A stretch of DNA of 64,000 nucleotides. It comes from Lentzea albidocapillata subsp. violacea (GTDB lineage: Bacteria > Actinomycetota > Actinomycetes > Mycobacteriales > Pseudonocardiaceae). Where the stretch lies: assembly GCF_900100275.1 (NCBI RefSeq), contig NZ_FNET01000010.1, forward strand, positions 62,001 through 126,000, given 5' to 3'. Numbering within the stretch: the first letter of the stretch is position 1; each line of letters begins with the position of its first letter. The position numbers and the translations under genes are program-made. Under the pieces are notes generated by a model. The model made no database searches, was not told where the DNA came from, and saw only the letters and a program-made list of their open reading frames with translations. Shown here piece after piece: positions 33,144 through 44,808 of this stretch.

Positions 33144-36049
33144 GGTCGTTCGGCCTGCTCGGGCCGTTGGAGGTGGTGCTCGACGGGCGCCACGTCCACA
33201 TCCCGGCCGGCAAGCGGCGGGTCGTGCTCGCCGCGCTCCTGCTGCGTCCCGGCCAGGTGGTCCCGGTCGACGAACTGGTCGAGCTCGCCGGCGGTTCGCG
33301 CAACGCCGTGCAGACCACGGTCGGCCGGCTCCGCGAGGTGCTGCCCTCGCTCGTGCTGACCAGGCCGGGCGGCTACCTGCTGGACGTGCGGCCCGACGAG
33401 GTCGACGTCCACCGGTTCGGCCGGCTGGAGCCGGCGGAGGCGCTCGCGCTCTGGCGCGGCCGCCCGTTCGCCGACATCGGCAGCGACGCGCTCGAACGCG
33501 ACCACGTGCCCGCGTTGACCGAGAGGTACCTGGCGACGCTGGAAGCCCGGGTCGAGGCCGACCTGCGCGCGGGCGGGCACGAGCGGCTGGTGCCCGAACT
33601 GCGCGCACTCACCCGCCGGCACCCGGCCAGGGAACGGATGTGGGCGCAGCTGATCGTGGCGCTGCACCGCTGCGACCGGCAGACCGAGGCGTTGCAGGCG
33701 TACGACGACATCCGCGGCAGGCTCGCCGAGGAACTGGGCCTCGACCCGGGCAAGGACCTGCAGAAGGCGCACCAGCAGGTGCTCACGGCGGACAACCGGC
33801 CGCGCGTGCGCAACGACCTGCCCGGCGACATCGCCGACTTCGCGGGCCGTTCCTCCGACCTGGACGAGATCCTCGCCGCCGTGCCGTCCGGGTGCGTCGC
33901 GATCACCGCTATCGACGGCATGGCCGGCATTGGCAAAACCACGATCGCGGTCCGCGCCGCCCACCGGCTTGCTTCTCGTTTCCCGGACGCGCAACTGTTC
34001 GTGGACCTGCACTCCTACACCGCGGGCGTCGCCCCGCGCACGCCGTCGGACGCGCTGCTGGAGTTGCTGACGGCGCTCGGCGTGCCCGCGCAGGACATCC
34101 CGGACGGCCTGGACGCCCGCGCCGCCCGGTGGCGGGCGGAAATGGCGCACCGCAAGGCACTCGTGGTGCTCGACAACGCGGGCAGCACCGCCCAGGTCCG
34201 CCCACTGCTGCCCGGCACGGGCCTCGTGCTGGTCACCAGCAGGCGCCGCCTGGTCGACCTGGACGCCGCCCACACGATCTCGCTGGACGTACTGTCCGAA
34301 GAGGACTCGCTGAACCTCCTGGCGAGCATCGCCCGCAGGAAGGACGAGGACTGCCGGGAGGTGGTGCGGCTCTGCGGCTACCTCCCGCTGGCCGTGCGGA
34401 TCGTCGGTGCCCGCTGGCGCACCCGCCCGGTGTGGTCCGCGAAGGACGTCGTCCGCCGCCTCACCGAGCAGCGGCTGACGGAGCTGACCGCCGGAGAACG
34501 CAGCGTCGCTGGCGCGTTCGCGTTGTCCTATCAGCAACTCACGGCCGACCAGCAACGGCTGTTCCGCCGGCTGGGGCTGCACACCGGCGAGGATTGGGAC
34601 GCGTACCTCGCGGCGGCCGTCGTCGGCACCACCCGTGCCGAGGCCGAACGGCTGCTGGACGAACTCCTGGACGCGCACCTGGTGCAGCAGAAGGAGAACG
34701 GCCGCTACCGCTTCCACGACCTCCTGGCGGACCACGCCAAGGCGTCGGTCGATCCGGCGGAGAGGAGCGAGGCGATCGCGCGGATCCTCGACCACTACCT
34801 GCGCGGCGCGGAGGACTCCGCGCGGAGGATCGCCCCCGGCCGGCCGGAGCTCGACTCCGCCGTCACCCACGAGCCGGTCGACCCACCGCTGTTCCGCACC
34901 CCGTTCGACGCACTGGCGTGGCAGGAGGCCGAGCGGCTGAACCTCAGGGCCGCGGTCTACCTGGCGGCGTACGAAGGTTTCTACCACCACGCCTGGCAGC
35001 TGCCGCACCAGTTCGCCCACTACCTGCTGTTGCGCGGCTCCGGCAGGGAGCGGGTCGAGGTGCTGAACGTCGCCCTCGGCGCCGCACGCCACCTCGGCGA
35101 CCTGAAGGCTCGCGCGGAAGCGTTGCGGGGCTTGGGTTCGGCGTACATGGAGGACGGCGACCCGAAGGCGGAGAAGGACCTGCGCGAGGCACTCGACCTC
35201 ATGCGGCAGATAGGCGACCTGCGCGGTGAGGCGTCCGTGATGGGCCTGCTCGGCATGATCGCGCGCGAACGGGACGAGTACGACAGGTCGCTGGACTACT
35301 TCGAACGCGGTGTCGTGCTGATGCGGCAGGCGGGTGCGCCGACCGGTGTGGCGGCGGCGCTGCACAACATCGGCATCAACCATGCCCAGCTGGGCCGGAC
35401 CGAGGAAGCCTTGGCGTACATGGGCGAGGCTGTCGAGTTGATGGAGGAGCACGGTGATGTCCGGGCCGCTGCTCTGACACTGCACAACATCGCTCACGTG
35501 CATTTCGACGCGTTCGCCGACGAGGAGTGCCTTGCCCACGCGGACCGGTCGCTGGTCGCCTACCGCGAGTCGGCCGACCGGCGCGGTGAAGCGCTCGCTC
35601 TGGCCGACTACGCCTACTGGCGCTACGAGATGGGCCACCACACCGTCGCACGGGAGCTGGCGCGTGAGGCGGCGAGACTGTGCCGGGCGTACACGAATCT
35701 CGCCGACGACCACGCGGTGCTGGCGTCCATGGAGGACGTTCGCGACCACATCGGTCAGGCCGCGCTGCTCGTGGCTCTGTCACTCGACGCCCAGCTGGGC
35801 GGACGGCCGGCCGAGGCGCTCGGCCACCTGCGCCGGTGCCTGGTGATCGTGCGGGGGCGCAGCTGGTGGAGCCTGGACCGCGTGCTCGGGCAGCTCTCCG
35901 CCGTGCACCTGGCGCTGGGCGACCGGGTCACCGCCGTCCGGTACGCGGAGGAGGCGGTGGCCGCGGCCAGGAGCACACCCCAGCCACGGGCCGTCGCCTT
36001 CGCGGAAAAGATCCTCGCTAGAGCGAAAGCCCCAGCGCCACCAGCGTGA
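33140..36049 (+). CDS. AfsR/SARP-like regulator with NB-ARC ATPase and TPR repeats
   Basis: A 969-residue signal-integrating regulator. N-terminal OmpR-type winged helix (about 1-90: FGLLGPLEVVLDG), BTAD domain (about 95-240), NB-ARC P-loop GMAGIGKTTIAV near 265 with the Walker B-like ALVVLDNAG, and a C-terminal TPR array (about 620-960; repeats such as ALHNIGINHAQLGRTEEALAYM). Such proteins activate secondary-metabolism or stress genes after ATP or ligand binding. GTG 33140 overlaps the nitroreductase stop and has GGGG 9 bp upstream; GTG 33134 is also possible. Its target is unknown, although geoA lies downstream. Confidence 0.93.
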   Translation: MRSFGLLGPLEVVLDGRHVHIPAGKRRVVLAALLLRPGQVVPVDELVELAGGSRNAVQTTVGRLREVLPSLVLTRPGGYLLDVRPDEVDVHRFGRLEPAEALALWRGRPFADIGSDALERDHVPALTERYLATLEARVEADLRAGGHERLVPELRALTRRHPARERMWAQLIVALHRCDRQTEALQAYDDIRGRLAEELGLDPGKDLQKAHQQVLTADNRPRVRNDLPGDIADFAGRSSDLDEILAAVPSGCVAITAIDGMAGIGKTTIAVRAAHRLASRFPDAQLFVDLHSYTAGVAPRTPSDALLELLTALGVPAQDIPDGLDARAARWRAEMAHRKALVVLDNAGSTAQVRPLLPGTGLVLVTSRRRLVDLDAAHTISLDVLSEEDSLNLLASIARRKDEDCREVVRLCGYLPLAVRIVGARWRTRPVWSAKDVVRRLTEQRLTELTAGERSVAGAFALSYQQLTADQQRLFRRLGLHTGEDWDAYLAAAVVGTTRAEAERLLDELLDAHLVQQKENGRYRFHDLLADHAKASVDPAERSEAIARILDHYLRGAEDSARRIAPGRPELDSAVTHEPVDPPLFRTPFDALAWQEAERLNLRAAVYLAAYEGFYHHAWQLPHQFAHYLLLRGSGRERVEVLNVALGAARHLGDLKARAEALRGLGSAYMEDGDPKAEKDLREALDLMRQIGDLRGEASVMGLLGMIARERDEYDRSLDYFERGVVLMRQAGAPTGVAAALHNIGINHAQLGRTEEALAYMGEAVELMEEHGDVRAAALTLHNIAHVHFDAFADEECLAHADRSLVAYRESADRRGEALALADYAYWRYEMGHHTVARELAREAARLCRAYTNLADDHAVLASMEDVRDHIGQAALLVALSLDAQLGGRPAEALGHLRRCLVIVRGRSWWSLDRVLGQLSAVHLALGDRVTAVRYAEEAVAAARSTPQPRAVAFAEKILARAKAPAPPA

Positions 36050-36113
36050 TCACGGCCGCCGCCAGCACGGCGAAGGCCACCCACTGCCCGATCCTGTCCG
36101 ACGTCCTGCGCAT
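36018..36113 (-). CDS. 31-aa single-helix membrane peptide
   Basis: A short minus-strand frame, MRRTSDRIGQWVAFAVLAAA and then VITLVALGLSL, predicts a basic N-terminus followed by one membrane helix. AGGGA lies directly upstream of the ATG. It overlaps the 3' end of the AfsR-like gene by 32 bp on the opposite strand. Many actinobacterial genomes carry such tiny hydrophobic peptides; expression is not shown. Confidence 0.5.
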   Translation of the reverse strand: MRRTSDRIGQWVAFAVLAAAVITLVALGLSL

Positions 36114-36122
36114 TCCCTGCTC

Positions 36123-36147
36123 CCCTCGGTGGTGTCGCCACCGAGGG
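36123..36147. terminator. Hairpin CCCTCGGTGG-n5-CCACCGAGGG
   Basis: A perfect 10-bp stem with 5-nt loop, 74 bp after the AfsR-like stop codon and just upstream of the minus-strand peptide gene. It is a likely terminator for the plus-strand operon, though it could also sit in the 5' leader of the small gene. Confidence 0.55.
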
Positions 36148-36559
36148 TCGTGAAGGCCGTCCCCACGGCGTCCCCACCGCGATCACACGGATTCATCGGA
36201 ATGCGTTGTGAGGTATTGCTCCAACGGACTGCTTGGCTCGCTCGTAAGATTCCGTTAGGGTCGCATTCGCGAGCAATTGGCAGGGCGGCGCGCGTTATCA
36301 AAAATCGCCCGAAAATTGATCAGAAATTAGCCACTTGTTCGATTGAAACCATCGGCTGCTCCGTCCGGGTGACGCCCTCCACGGCAGGACCAATGATCGC
36401 TCACCCTGCGGGACGGTGGTGACGAGGACGTGTGCGTGCAGTGGTGCGGGGTCGGCCAAAAGGGGCTTGCGAGTCGTGAGAATCGGACCAGTCTTGTCTA
36501 ATGGCATCGCCGGGATCCGTCCGGCGGACAGTGGCCACGACACGGGGGTGGAACGCACC
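36148..36559. other. Intergenic region with an AT-rich island
   Basis: About 410 bp without a convincing gene. The stretch near 36225-36350 is markedly AT-richer than the surroundings (for example TTATCAAAAATCG, GAAAATTGATCAGAAATTAG), and CTTGTCTAATGG near 36493-36504 resembles a promoter -10 region for the Uma2 gene. No conserved RNA was recognised. Confidence 0.4.
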
Positions 36560-39384
<2,825 letters not shown>

Positions 39385-39467
39385 CCGCCGCTGACCGCGT
39401 TCGGTCAGTGCACGGTCAGCGCCGGTCGGCACCTTGTGGGCAACACCGGCTCACAGGGGGCAACACC

Positions 39468-40556
39468 ATGAAGAACGTCCTGATCTCCGGCGCCAGCATC
39501 GGCGGGCCCGCGCTCGCGTACTGGTTGCGCCACCACGGTTTCAGCGTCACCGTCGTGGAGCGGGCGCGCGGCCTGCGGCCCGGCGGCCAGGCCATCGACG
39601 TGCGCGGCCCGGCGCTGGAGGTCGTCGAGCGGATGGGCCTCGGCGACCGGCTGCGGTCGTTGAGCACCGGCATGCGCGGCATGAACATGGTCGACGCCGA
39701 CGGCAACGAGGTGTTCCGCTCCACCACGCACACCCTGAGCGGCGGCGACCTGTCGAGCCCCGACGTCGAACTGCTGCGCGACGACCTCGCCCGGATGCTG
39801 TTCGACGCGGCGGACGGCGTCGAGTACCTCTTCGACGACACCATCACCTCGATCGACGGCACCCGCGTCACGTTCGAGAAGGCGGCGCCGCGCGACTTCG
39901 ACGTCATCGTCGGCGCGGACGGCCTGCACTCAGGCGTCCGCCGGCTCGTGTTCGGGCCCGAGTCGCGGTTCATCAGCCACCTCGGCATGAACCTCGCCGT
40001 CTTCACCGCGCCGAACTTCCTCGGCCTCGACCACTGGCAGACGTTCCAGCAGGGCGTGGTCATCGGCGGCGGAATCATGAGCGCGCGGTCCAACGCGGAA
40101 TGCCGTGTCTACATGGGTTTCCACGGCGAGGTGTCGTTCGACCACCGCGACACCGACGCCCAGCGCCGGTTGCTCGCCGAGACGTTCGACGGCGCGGGCT
40201 GGGTGTGGCCGACCGCGCTGAAGCACATGTGGGAGGCGCCGGACTTCCACTTCGACTCGATGAGCCAGATCCGGATGGACACGTGGTCGCGCGGCAACGT
40301 CGTGCTGCTCGGTGACGCCGGGTACTGCGGTTCGCCGCTGTCCGGGCAGGGCACCAGCATGGCCCTGGTCGGCGCGTACGTGCTGGCCGGTGAACTCGCG
40401 AAGGACCCGTCGGCCGCCTTCCAGCGCTACGAGGAGGTCCTGCGGCCGTACGTGACCGCCAACCAGGACATGGCGTTGCGGAACATGGAGAGCGGCGGGG
40501 CGCCCGGCGACGACTTCGCCGAGATCGTGAACAGCCTCAGTCTTCCCGGCTACTGA
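39468..40556 (+). CDS. FAD-dependent aromatic-hydroxylase-like monooxygenase
   Basis: A 362-residue PHBH-fold flavoprotein monooxygenase: FAD-binding VLISGASIGGPALAYWLRHHGF, the DG motif DVIVGADGLHSGVRRLV and the second FAD motif VVLLGDAGYCGSPLSGQGTSMAL. It is similar to the TetX/UbiH-like group that hydroxylates aromatics or polyketides with NAD(P)H and O2. ATG 39468 has AGGGGG upstream. Lying 83 bp after geoA, it might modify a terpenoid or inactivate a small molecule; neither is shown. Confidence 0.9.
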   Translation: MKNVLISGASIGGPALAYWLRHHGFSVTVVERARGLRPGGQAIDVRGPALEVVERMGLGDRLRSLSTGMRGMNMVDADGNEVFRSTTHTLSGGDLSSPDVELLRDDLARMLFDAADGVEYLFDDTITSIDGTRVTFEKAAPRDFDVIVGADGLHSGVRRLVFGPESRFISHLGMNLAVFTAPNFLGLDHWQTFQQGVVIGGGIMSARSNAECRVYMGFHGEVSFDHRDTDAQRRLLAETFDGAGWVWPTALKHMWEAPDFHFDSMSQIRMDTWSRGNVVLLGDAGYCGSPLSGQGTSMALVGAYVLAGELAKDPSAAFQRYEEVLRPYVTANQDMALRNMESGGAPGDDFAEIVNSLSLPGY

Positions 40557-40588
40557 CCCCGCCTCCGCGGCGGTCTCGAACAAATAAT

Positions 40589-40600
40589 TGGCCCAGACCA
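40589..40600. promoter_or_regulatory. DasR-type (dre) operator upstream of GH20 gene
   Basis: TGGCCCAGACCA matches the core of the Streptomyces DasR responsive element (TGGTCTAGACCA) at 10 of 12 positions, and with flanks ATTGGCCCAGACCATT at 12 of 16. It lies 70 bp upstream of a chitin-related beta-N-acetylhexosaminidase, a typical DasR target repressed until glucosamine phosphates accumulate. Confidence 0.65.
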
Positions 40601-40669
40601 TTGACGACAAAAGGGATGTTTGAGCACGCTGGACGCAGGGTCGCCGCCCCCGACTCGTGAGGAGGAGTC

Positions 40670-42397
40670 GTGAGAACTCGCGTTCTCGCCGCGGTCATCG
40701 CTGTCACCGCAGCGCTGTCCGTGAGCGCGCAGTCGCAAGCCGCGGAACCACTGCAGAGCCTCGTACCGGTCCCGGTCTCGGTGCAGGTCAAAAGCGGTGT
40801 CACGCACACGCTGACGGCAGCCACGAAGATCTACACCGCCCCTGCCGCGCGTGACGTCGGCGACTTCCTCGCCGGAGTCCTGCGGCCCTCGACCGGCTAC
40901 GCGTTCCCGGTGTCCGACACGACCGGAACCCCCTCGGACGGCATCTCGTTGCTGCTCACGGGCGCACCGGGCACGGTCGGCCAGCAGGGTTACCAGCTCG
41001 ACGTCGCGGCGAACTCCATCGTCCTGCGCGCCAACACGCCGGAAGGCCTCTTCACCGGCGTGCAGACGCTGAGGCAGCTGTTGCCGGCCACCGTGGAGAG
41101 CACGACCGCGCAGGCCGGTCCGTGGACCGTGCCGGGCACGCTGATCGTCGACTACCCGCGGTTCTCCTACCGCGGCGCGATGCTCGACGTGGCCCGCCAC
41201 TTCCACCCGGTCTCCACGGTCAAGCGCTATATCGACCAGCTCGCGCTCTACAAGATCAACTACTTCCACCTGCACCTGAGCGACGACCAGGGCTGGCGGA
41301 TCGTCATCGACAGCTGGCCGCGCCTCGCCACGTACGGCGGCAGCACGCAGGTCGGCGGCGGCCCCGGCGGTTACTACACCAAGGCGCAGTACAGCGAGAT
41401 CGTGCAGTACGCGGCCTCGCGCAAGATCACGGTGATCCCGGAGATCGACATGCCGGGCCACACCAACGCCGCGCAGGCCTCGTACGCGGAGCTCAACTGC
41501 AACGGTCAGGCGCCGCCGCTGCGCACGGACATCGAGGTCGGCTACTCCTCGCTGTGCGTGAACAAGGACATCACCTACCAGTTCGTCGACGACGTGGTGC
41601 GCGAGATCGCGGCGCTCACGCCGGGCCCGTACTTCCACATCGGCGGCGACGAGGCGCACGCCACCTCCGACGCCGACTACCAGACGTTCATGAACCGGGC
41701 CCTGCCGATCGTGCAGAAGTACGGCAAGACCGTGCTCGGCTGGCACGAGTTCGTGAAGACCACGACCGACACCACCGCAATGCCGCAGTACTGGGGCACC
41801 TCGACGTCCAACGCCACGGTGCAGGCAGCGGCGGCTCGCGGCCAGAAGGTCATCATGTCGCCCGCGAACAAGGCGTACCTGGACATGAAGTACAACTCCA
41901 GCACGCCTTTGGGCCTGTCGTGGGCGGGCATGATCGAGGTCCAGACCGCCTACGACTGGAACCCCGGCACGCACCTGAGCGGCGTTCCCGAGTCGGCGGT
42001 CCGCGGCGTCGAGGCTCCACTGTGGACGGAGACGATCGTGACCGGCCGGGACCTCGAGTTCATGGCGTTCCCGAGGCTGTCGGCGATCGCCGAACTGGGC
42101 TGGTCGCCGTGGTCGACGCACAACTGGGACCAGTTCAAGGTGCGCCTGGGCAACCAGGGCCCGCGCTGGACGACCATGGGCATCAACTTCTACAGGTCCA
42201 CCCAGGTGCCGTGGGACACCGGCGGTCCTGGCCCCGGCCCGTGCACGCAGCCGGTGTGGGAGCGCGACAAGGTCTACACCGGCGGCAACGTGGTCTCGCA
42301 CAACGGCCACAAGTGGACCGCGCAGTGGTGGACGCGGGGTGAGGAGCCCGGCACCACCGGCCAGTGGGGCGTCTGGCGCGACGCAGGCGTCTGCTGA
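40670..42397 (+). CDS. Secreted GH20 beta-N-acetylhexosaminidase with chitin-binding module
   Basis: This 575-residue secreted enzyme has a signal peptide (about 1-24, cleavage near AQSQAA), a GH20b N-terminal domain (about 30-150) and a GH20 catalytic barrel with RGAMLDVARHFHPV and the Asp-Glu pair in FHIGGDEAHA. A C-terminal CBM5/12 (about 525-575) has the typical HKWTAQWWTRGEEP. It releases GlcNAc from chitin oligosaccharides outside the cell. GTG 40670 is preceded by GGAGGAG within a small hairpin. The dre-like site supports DasR control. A perfect terminator follows. Confidence 0.96.
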   Translation: MRTRVLAAVIAVTAALSVSAQSQAAEPLQSLVPVPVSVQVKSGVTHTLTAATKIYTAPAARDVGDFLAGVLRPSTGYAFPVSDTTGTPSDGISLLLTGAPGTVGQQGYQLDVAANSIVLRANTPEGLFTGVQTLRQLLPATVESTTAQAGPWTVPGTLIVDYPRFSYRGAMLDVARHFHPVSTVKRYIDQLALYKINYFHLHLSDDQGWRIVIDSWPRLATYGGSTQVGGGPGGYYTKAQYSEIVQYAASRKITVIPEIDMPGHTNAAQASYAELNCNGQAPPLRTDIEVGYSSLCVNKDITYQFVDDVVREIAALTPGPYFHIGGDEAHATSDADYQTFMNRALPIVQKYGKTVLGWHEFVKTTTDTTAMPQYWGTSTSNATVQAAAARGQKVIMSPANKAYLDMKYNSSTPLGLSWAGMIEVQTAYDWNPGTHLSGVPESAVRGVEAPLWTETIVTGRDLEFMAFPRLSAIAELGWSPWSTHNWDQFKVRLGNQGPRWTTMGINFYRSTQVPWDTGGPGPGPCTQPVWERDKVYTGGNVVSHNGHKWTAQWWTRGEEPGTTGQWGVWRDAGVC

Positions 42398-42400
42398 TTC

Positions 42401-42437
42401 ACCCGGTGTGGGCGAGTAACACTCGCCCACACCGGGT
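42401..42437 (+). terminator. Strong hairpin terminator after GH20
   Basis: Perfect 17-bp stem ACCCGGTGTGGGCGAGT (42401-42417) and its complement (42421-42437) with a 3-nt AAC loop, four bases after the GH20 stop. There is no U-tract, as expected for an actinobacterial I-shaped terminator. Confidence 0.85.
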
Positions 42438-42448
42438 AACAGAACGTC

Positions 42449-43354
42449 GTGGATGCCCGAGTTGCCGTATTCGCCCCGTCCCCCCAACTGACCATCACCA
42501 TCGAGGACCTCGACGGCGAGCCGGACGTGCACCTGCACGCCGGCGGCCAGGGTTTCTGGCAGTCCAGGATGATCGCCGCTCTGGGCGTCGAGGCCGTCGT
42601 GTGCGCGACGTTCGGCGGTGAGACCGGCCGGGTGCTGCGCACGTTGCTGGAAGGCGAGCACATCGACCTGAAGGCGCGTGAGGTCGCCGCCCGCAACGGC
42701 GCCTACGTGCACGACCGCCGCGACGGCAGCCGCGACGAGATGGTCGAGATGCTGCCGGAGGCGTTGTCCCGCCACGAACTCGACGACGTCTACGAGTCGG
42801 CGCTCGTGGAGGGGATCCGAGCGGGCACGGCCGTGCTGAGCGGGCCCTCCGACGACCGCGTGCTGCCCCACGACACGTACTTCCGCCTCACCTCGGACCT
42901 GGCCGGCAACGGTTGCCGCGTGATCGTCGACCTGGCGGGCGACCGGCTCGCCGAAGCCGTGCGCGGCGGCCCGCACGTCGTCAAGGTGTCGCACGAGGAA
43001 CTGGGCGAGGAAGAACTGCCCAAGCTCATCCAGAAGGCCAAGGAGATCGCTTCGTCGTGCGTGCACGGTGTGGTGGTGTCCCGCGCCGGCGAACCGGCGT
43101 TGGCGCTGCTGGAAGACCAGCTCTACCTCGTGCGGATGCCGCAGTTGGAGGCCGTCGACACGCGTGGCGCCGGCGACTCCATGACCGCGGGGATTTCGGC
43201 GGGCCTCGCGCTGGGTATGTCGTTGACGGACGCGGTGAAGCTCGGCGCGGCCGCGGGAGCGGTCAACGTGACCCGGCACGGCCTCGGCAGTGGCGGGGGA
43301 GAGGCCGTGCGCGAGCTGGGCAAACGCGTGGAACTGGAGCCGATCGAGGAATGA
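42449..43354 (+). CDS. PfkB-family carbohydrate/nucleoside kinase
   Basis: A 301-residue ribokinase-fold kinase, close to 1-phosphofructokinase-like members. The N-terminal glycine region HLHAGGQGFWQSRMIAALG and the catalytic signature DTRGAGDSMTAGISAGLA (GAGD, Asp base) are present. The substrate is not evident; it sits directly before SurE (4-bp gap), and the two could act on the same phosphorylated sugar or nucleoside. GTG 42449 lies only 11 bp after the terminator, so the promoter may overlap that hairpin or initiation may be leaderless. Confidence 0.88.
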   Translation: MDARVAVFAPSPQLTITIEDLDGEPDVHLHAGGQGFWQSRMIAALGVEAVVCATFGGETGRVLRTLLEGEHIDLKAREVAARNGAYVHDRRDGSRDEMVEMLPEALSRHELDDVYESALVEGIRAGTAVLSGPSDDRVLPHDTYFRLTSDLAGNGCRVIVDLAGDRLAEAVRGGPHVVKVSHEELGEEELPKLIQKAKEIASSCVHGVVVSRAGEPALALLEDQLYLVRMPQLEAVDTRGAGDSMTAGISAGLALGMSLTDAVKLGAAAGAVNVTRHGLGSGGGEAVRELGKRVELEPIEE

Positions 43355-43358
43355 GCGG

Positions 43359-44114
43359 ATGCGCGCACTGATCACGAACGACGATGGGATCGACTCTCCC
43401 GGCCTGTGGGCCCTGGCGTCGGCCGCCGCCGAGTGCGGCCTCGAAGTGGTGGTGGCGGCGCCGACCGCCCAGGCCAGCGGTACCAGCGCGTCGGTCGCGG
43501 CGGTGGGCGAGCACGGCAGGGTGGCGAGCGAACGCCGTACCCTGCCCGGACTCGACGCCGAGGCCTACGCGGTCGCGGCGCATCCGGGCCTGATCTCGCT
43601 GATCGCGTGCAGGGGCGGCTTCGGCGGCAAGCCCGACGTGGTCCTGTCCGGCGTGAACCTGGGCGCGAACGTGGGCCGCGCGATCCTGCACTCCGGCACC
43701 GTCGGCGCGGCGCTGACCGCGCACGTGAACGACGTCACGGCGATGGCGGTGTCGCTCGACGTGGGATTGGACGGACCCGAACCGTTGTGGGACAAGGCAG
43801 GCGAGGTCGTTCGCGTCGTGCTGCCGACGTTGCTGGAGATGCCCGCCGCCACGGTGCTGTCGTTGAACGTGCCGAATGTCGTTGACGTGCAAGGACTTCG
43901 CTGGGCGGAGCTGGCGCGGTTCGGTACCGTGCAGAGCCGGGTGGACGACGTGGGTGACAACGAGGTCGAGCTCGTGCACGTCTACGCCGAGGATTCGCTC
44001 GTGCCGGGCACGGACACGGCGTTGCTGGCGGACGGTTTCGCGACCGTGACGGCGCTGCGCTCGGTCGGCCGCGACGTCAGTCCTGAGCGCGCTTTGCCGG
44101 CCTGGCCAGCGTGA
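43359..44114 (+). CDS. surE: SurE-type 5'/3'-nucleotidase
   Basis: A 251-residue survival protein E homologue, a metal-dependent phosphatase on nucleoside 5'/3'-monophosphates and short polyphosphate. The metal site ITNDDGIDSPG and SGVNLGANVG are intact and the usual VVAAPTAQASGTSAS segment follows. ATG 43359 begins four bases after the PfkB stop. It may adjust nucleotide pools under stress. Its 3' end overlaps the convergent membrane-protein gene by 38 bp. Confidence 0.93.
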   Translation: MRALITNDDGIDSPGLWALASAAAECGLEVVVAAPTAQASGTSASVAAVGEHGRVASERRTLPGLDAEAYAVAAHPGLISLIACRGGFGGKPDVVLSGVNLGANVGRAILHSGTVGAALTAHVNDVTAMAVSLDVGLDGPEPLWDKAGEVVRVVLPTLLEMPAATVLSLNVPNVVDVQGLRWAELARFGTVQSRVDDVGDNEVELVHVYAEDSLVPGTDTALLADGFATVTALRSVGRDVSPERALPAWPA

Positions 44115-44406
44115 TCACGAGCCCGATCAGGGCCGTCCGCACCTCGAGGAAGCTCTCCGTCGTCAGTTCGTTGAGCGAGAACGACAACATCCCGAACGAC
44201 AGCAGCAGGAGAAGTCCGTACATGCGCGCGAGGTCGTGCCGCCACGCCATCGCGACGCCCAGCGCCCCGACGCCGATCTGGATCACGTGGTAGTTCGGGT
44301 CCAGTCCGAACAGGTCGAACCATCCGAAGGCGAGTTGTAGCACCCCGGCTGTCAGTGTGAGCGCCTGCGGCCTCGTGAACTGGAACTGATCGCTCAACAA
44401 GGCCAT
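44077..44406 (-). CDS. Uncharacterised four-TM membrane protein
   Basis: A 109-residue membrane protein with hydrophobic segments around LTAGVLQLAFGWFDLFGL, VIQIGVGALGVAMA, YGLLLLLSFGMLSFSL and TALIGLVITLA, and a positively charged C-terminus. It resembles small DUF4383-like proteins but I cannot assign a family. It is the third gene of a minus-strand operon led by an OhrR-like regulator, six bases after the DUF5313 gene. Confidence 0.75.
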   Translation of the reverse strand: MALLSDQFQFTRPQALTLTAGVLQLAFGWFDLFGLDPNYHVIQIGVGALGVAMAWRHDLARMYGLLLLLSFGMLSFSLNELTTESFLEVRTALIGLVITLARPAKRAQD

Positions 44407-44412
44407 AGGTCC

Positions 44413-44808
44413 CTACCCCTCGGATCGCCGCCAGACCGCGTCGTACTTCGCCTGTCGTTCGCGATCCCTCACAGCGTTTCGGTCCCGGCGACCTTGAGTC
44501 GCCGACCCTCGTGGATACCCGTACTTCGTGAGGCGGTAATCCACACTTTCCGGAGCGTAGGACAGCGCGAAGTACAGTCCTACAACGAATCCGAGCGCGC
44601 CGCACGCAATTGCCAGCGGCCACGGCGAGTCGAGCCCGAAGACCAGCGCCAGCGTGATGGCCGTCGTCAGTGGTGTGACCTGCGCGAGGCTGCGCACCGT
44701 GAAGCGCAGCAACCACTTCGGACCGGTCACGTCGTCGTGGACGAACTCCCGGTACTTCTGTGGCACGCGTCCACCCGCGTAGTACCAGACCTTCAGCGCG
44801 GGGTTCAC
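44413..44808 (-). CDS. DUF5313 membrane protein
   Basis: A 131-residue protein with the N-terminal family pattern VWYYAGGRVPQKYREFVHDDVTGP, two membrane helices (LTTAITLALVFGL; LAIACGALGFVVGLYFALS) and a basic C-terminal tail RDRNAVRDRERQAKYDAVWRR. DUF5313 is found in mycobacteria and relatives and has no known function. It overlaps the upstream regulator gene by 4 bp. Confidence 0.85.
   Translation of the reverse strand: MNPALKVWYYAGGRVPQKYREFVHDDVTGPKWLLRFTVRSLAQVTPLTTAITLALVFGLDSPWPLAIACGALGFVVGLYFALSYAPESVDYRLTKYGYPRGSATQGRRDRNAVRDRERQAKYDAVWRRSEG

Noticed and set aside
42401-42437. Operator for the PfkB gene
   Set aside because: The 17-bp perfect stem with 3-nt loop directly after a stop codon is better explained as the GH20 terminator.
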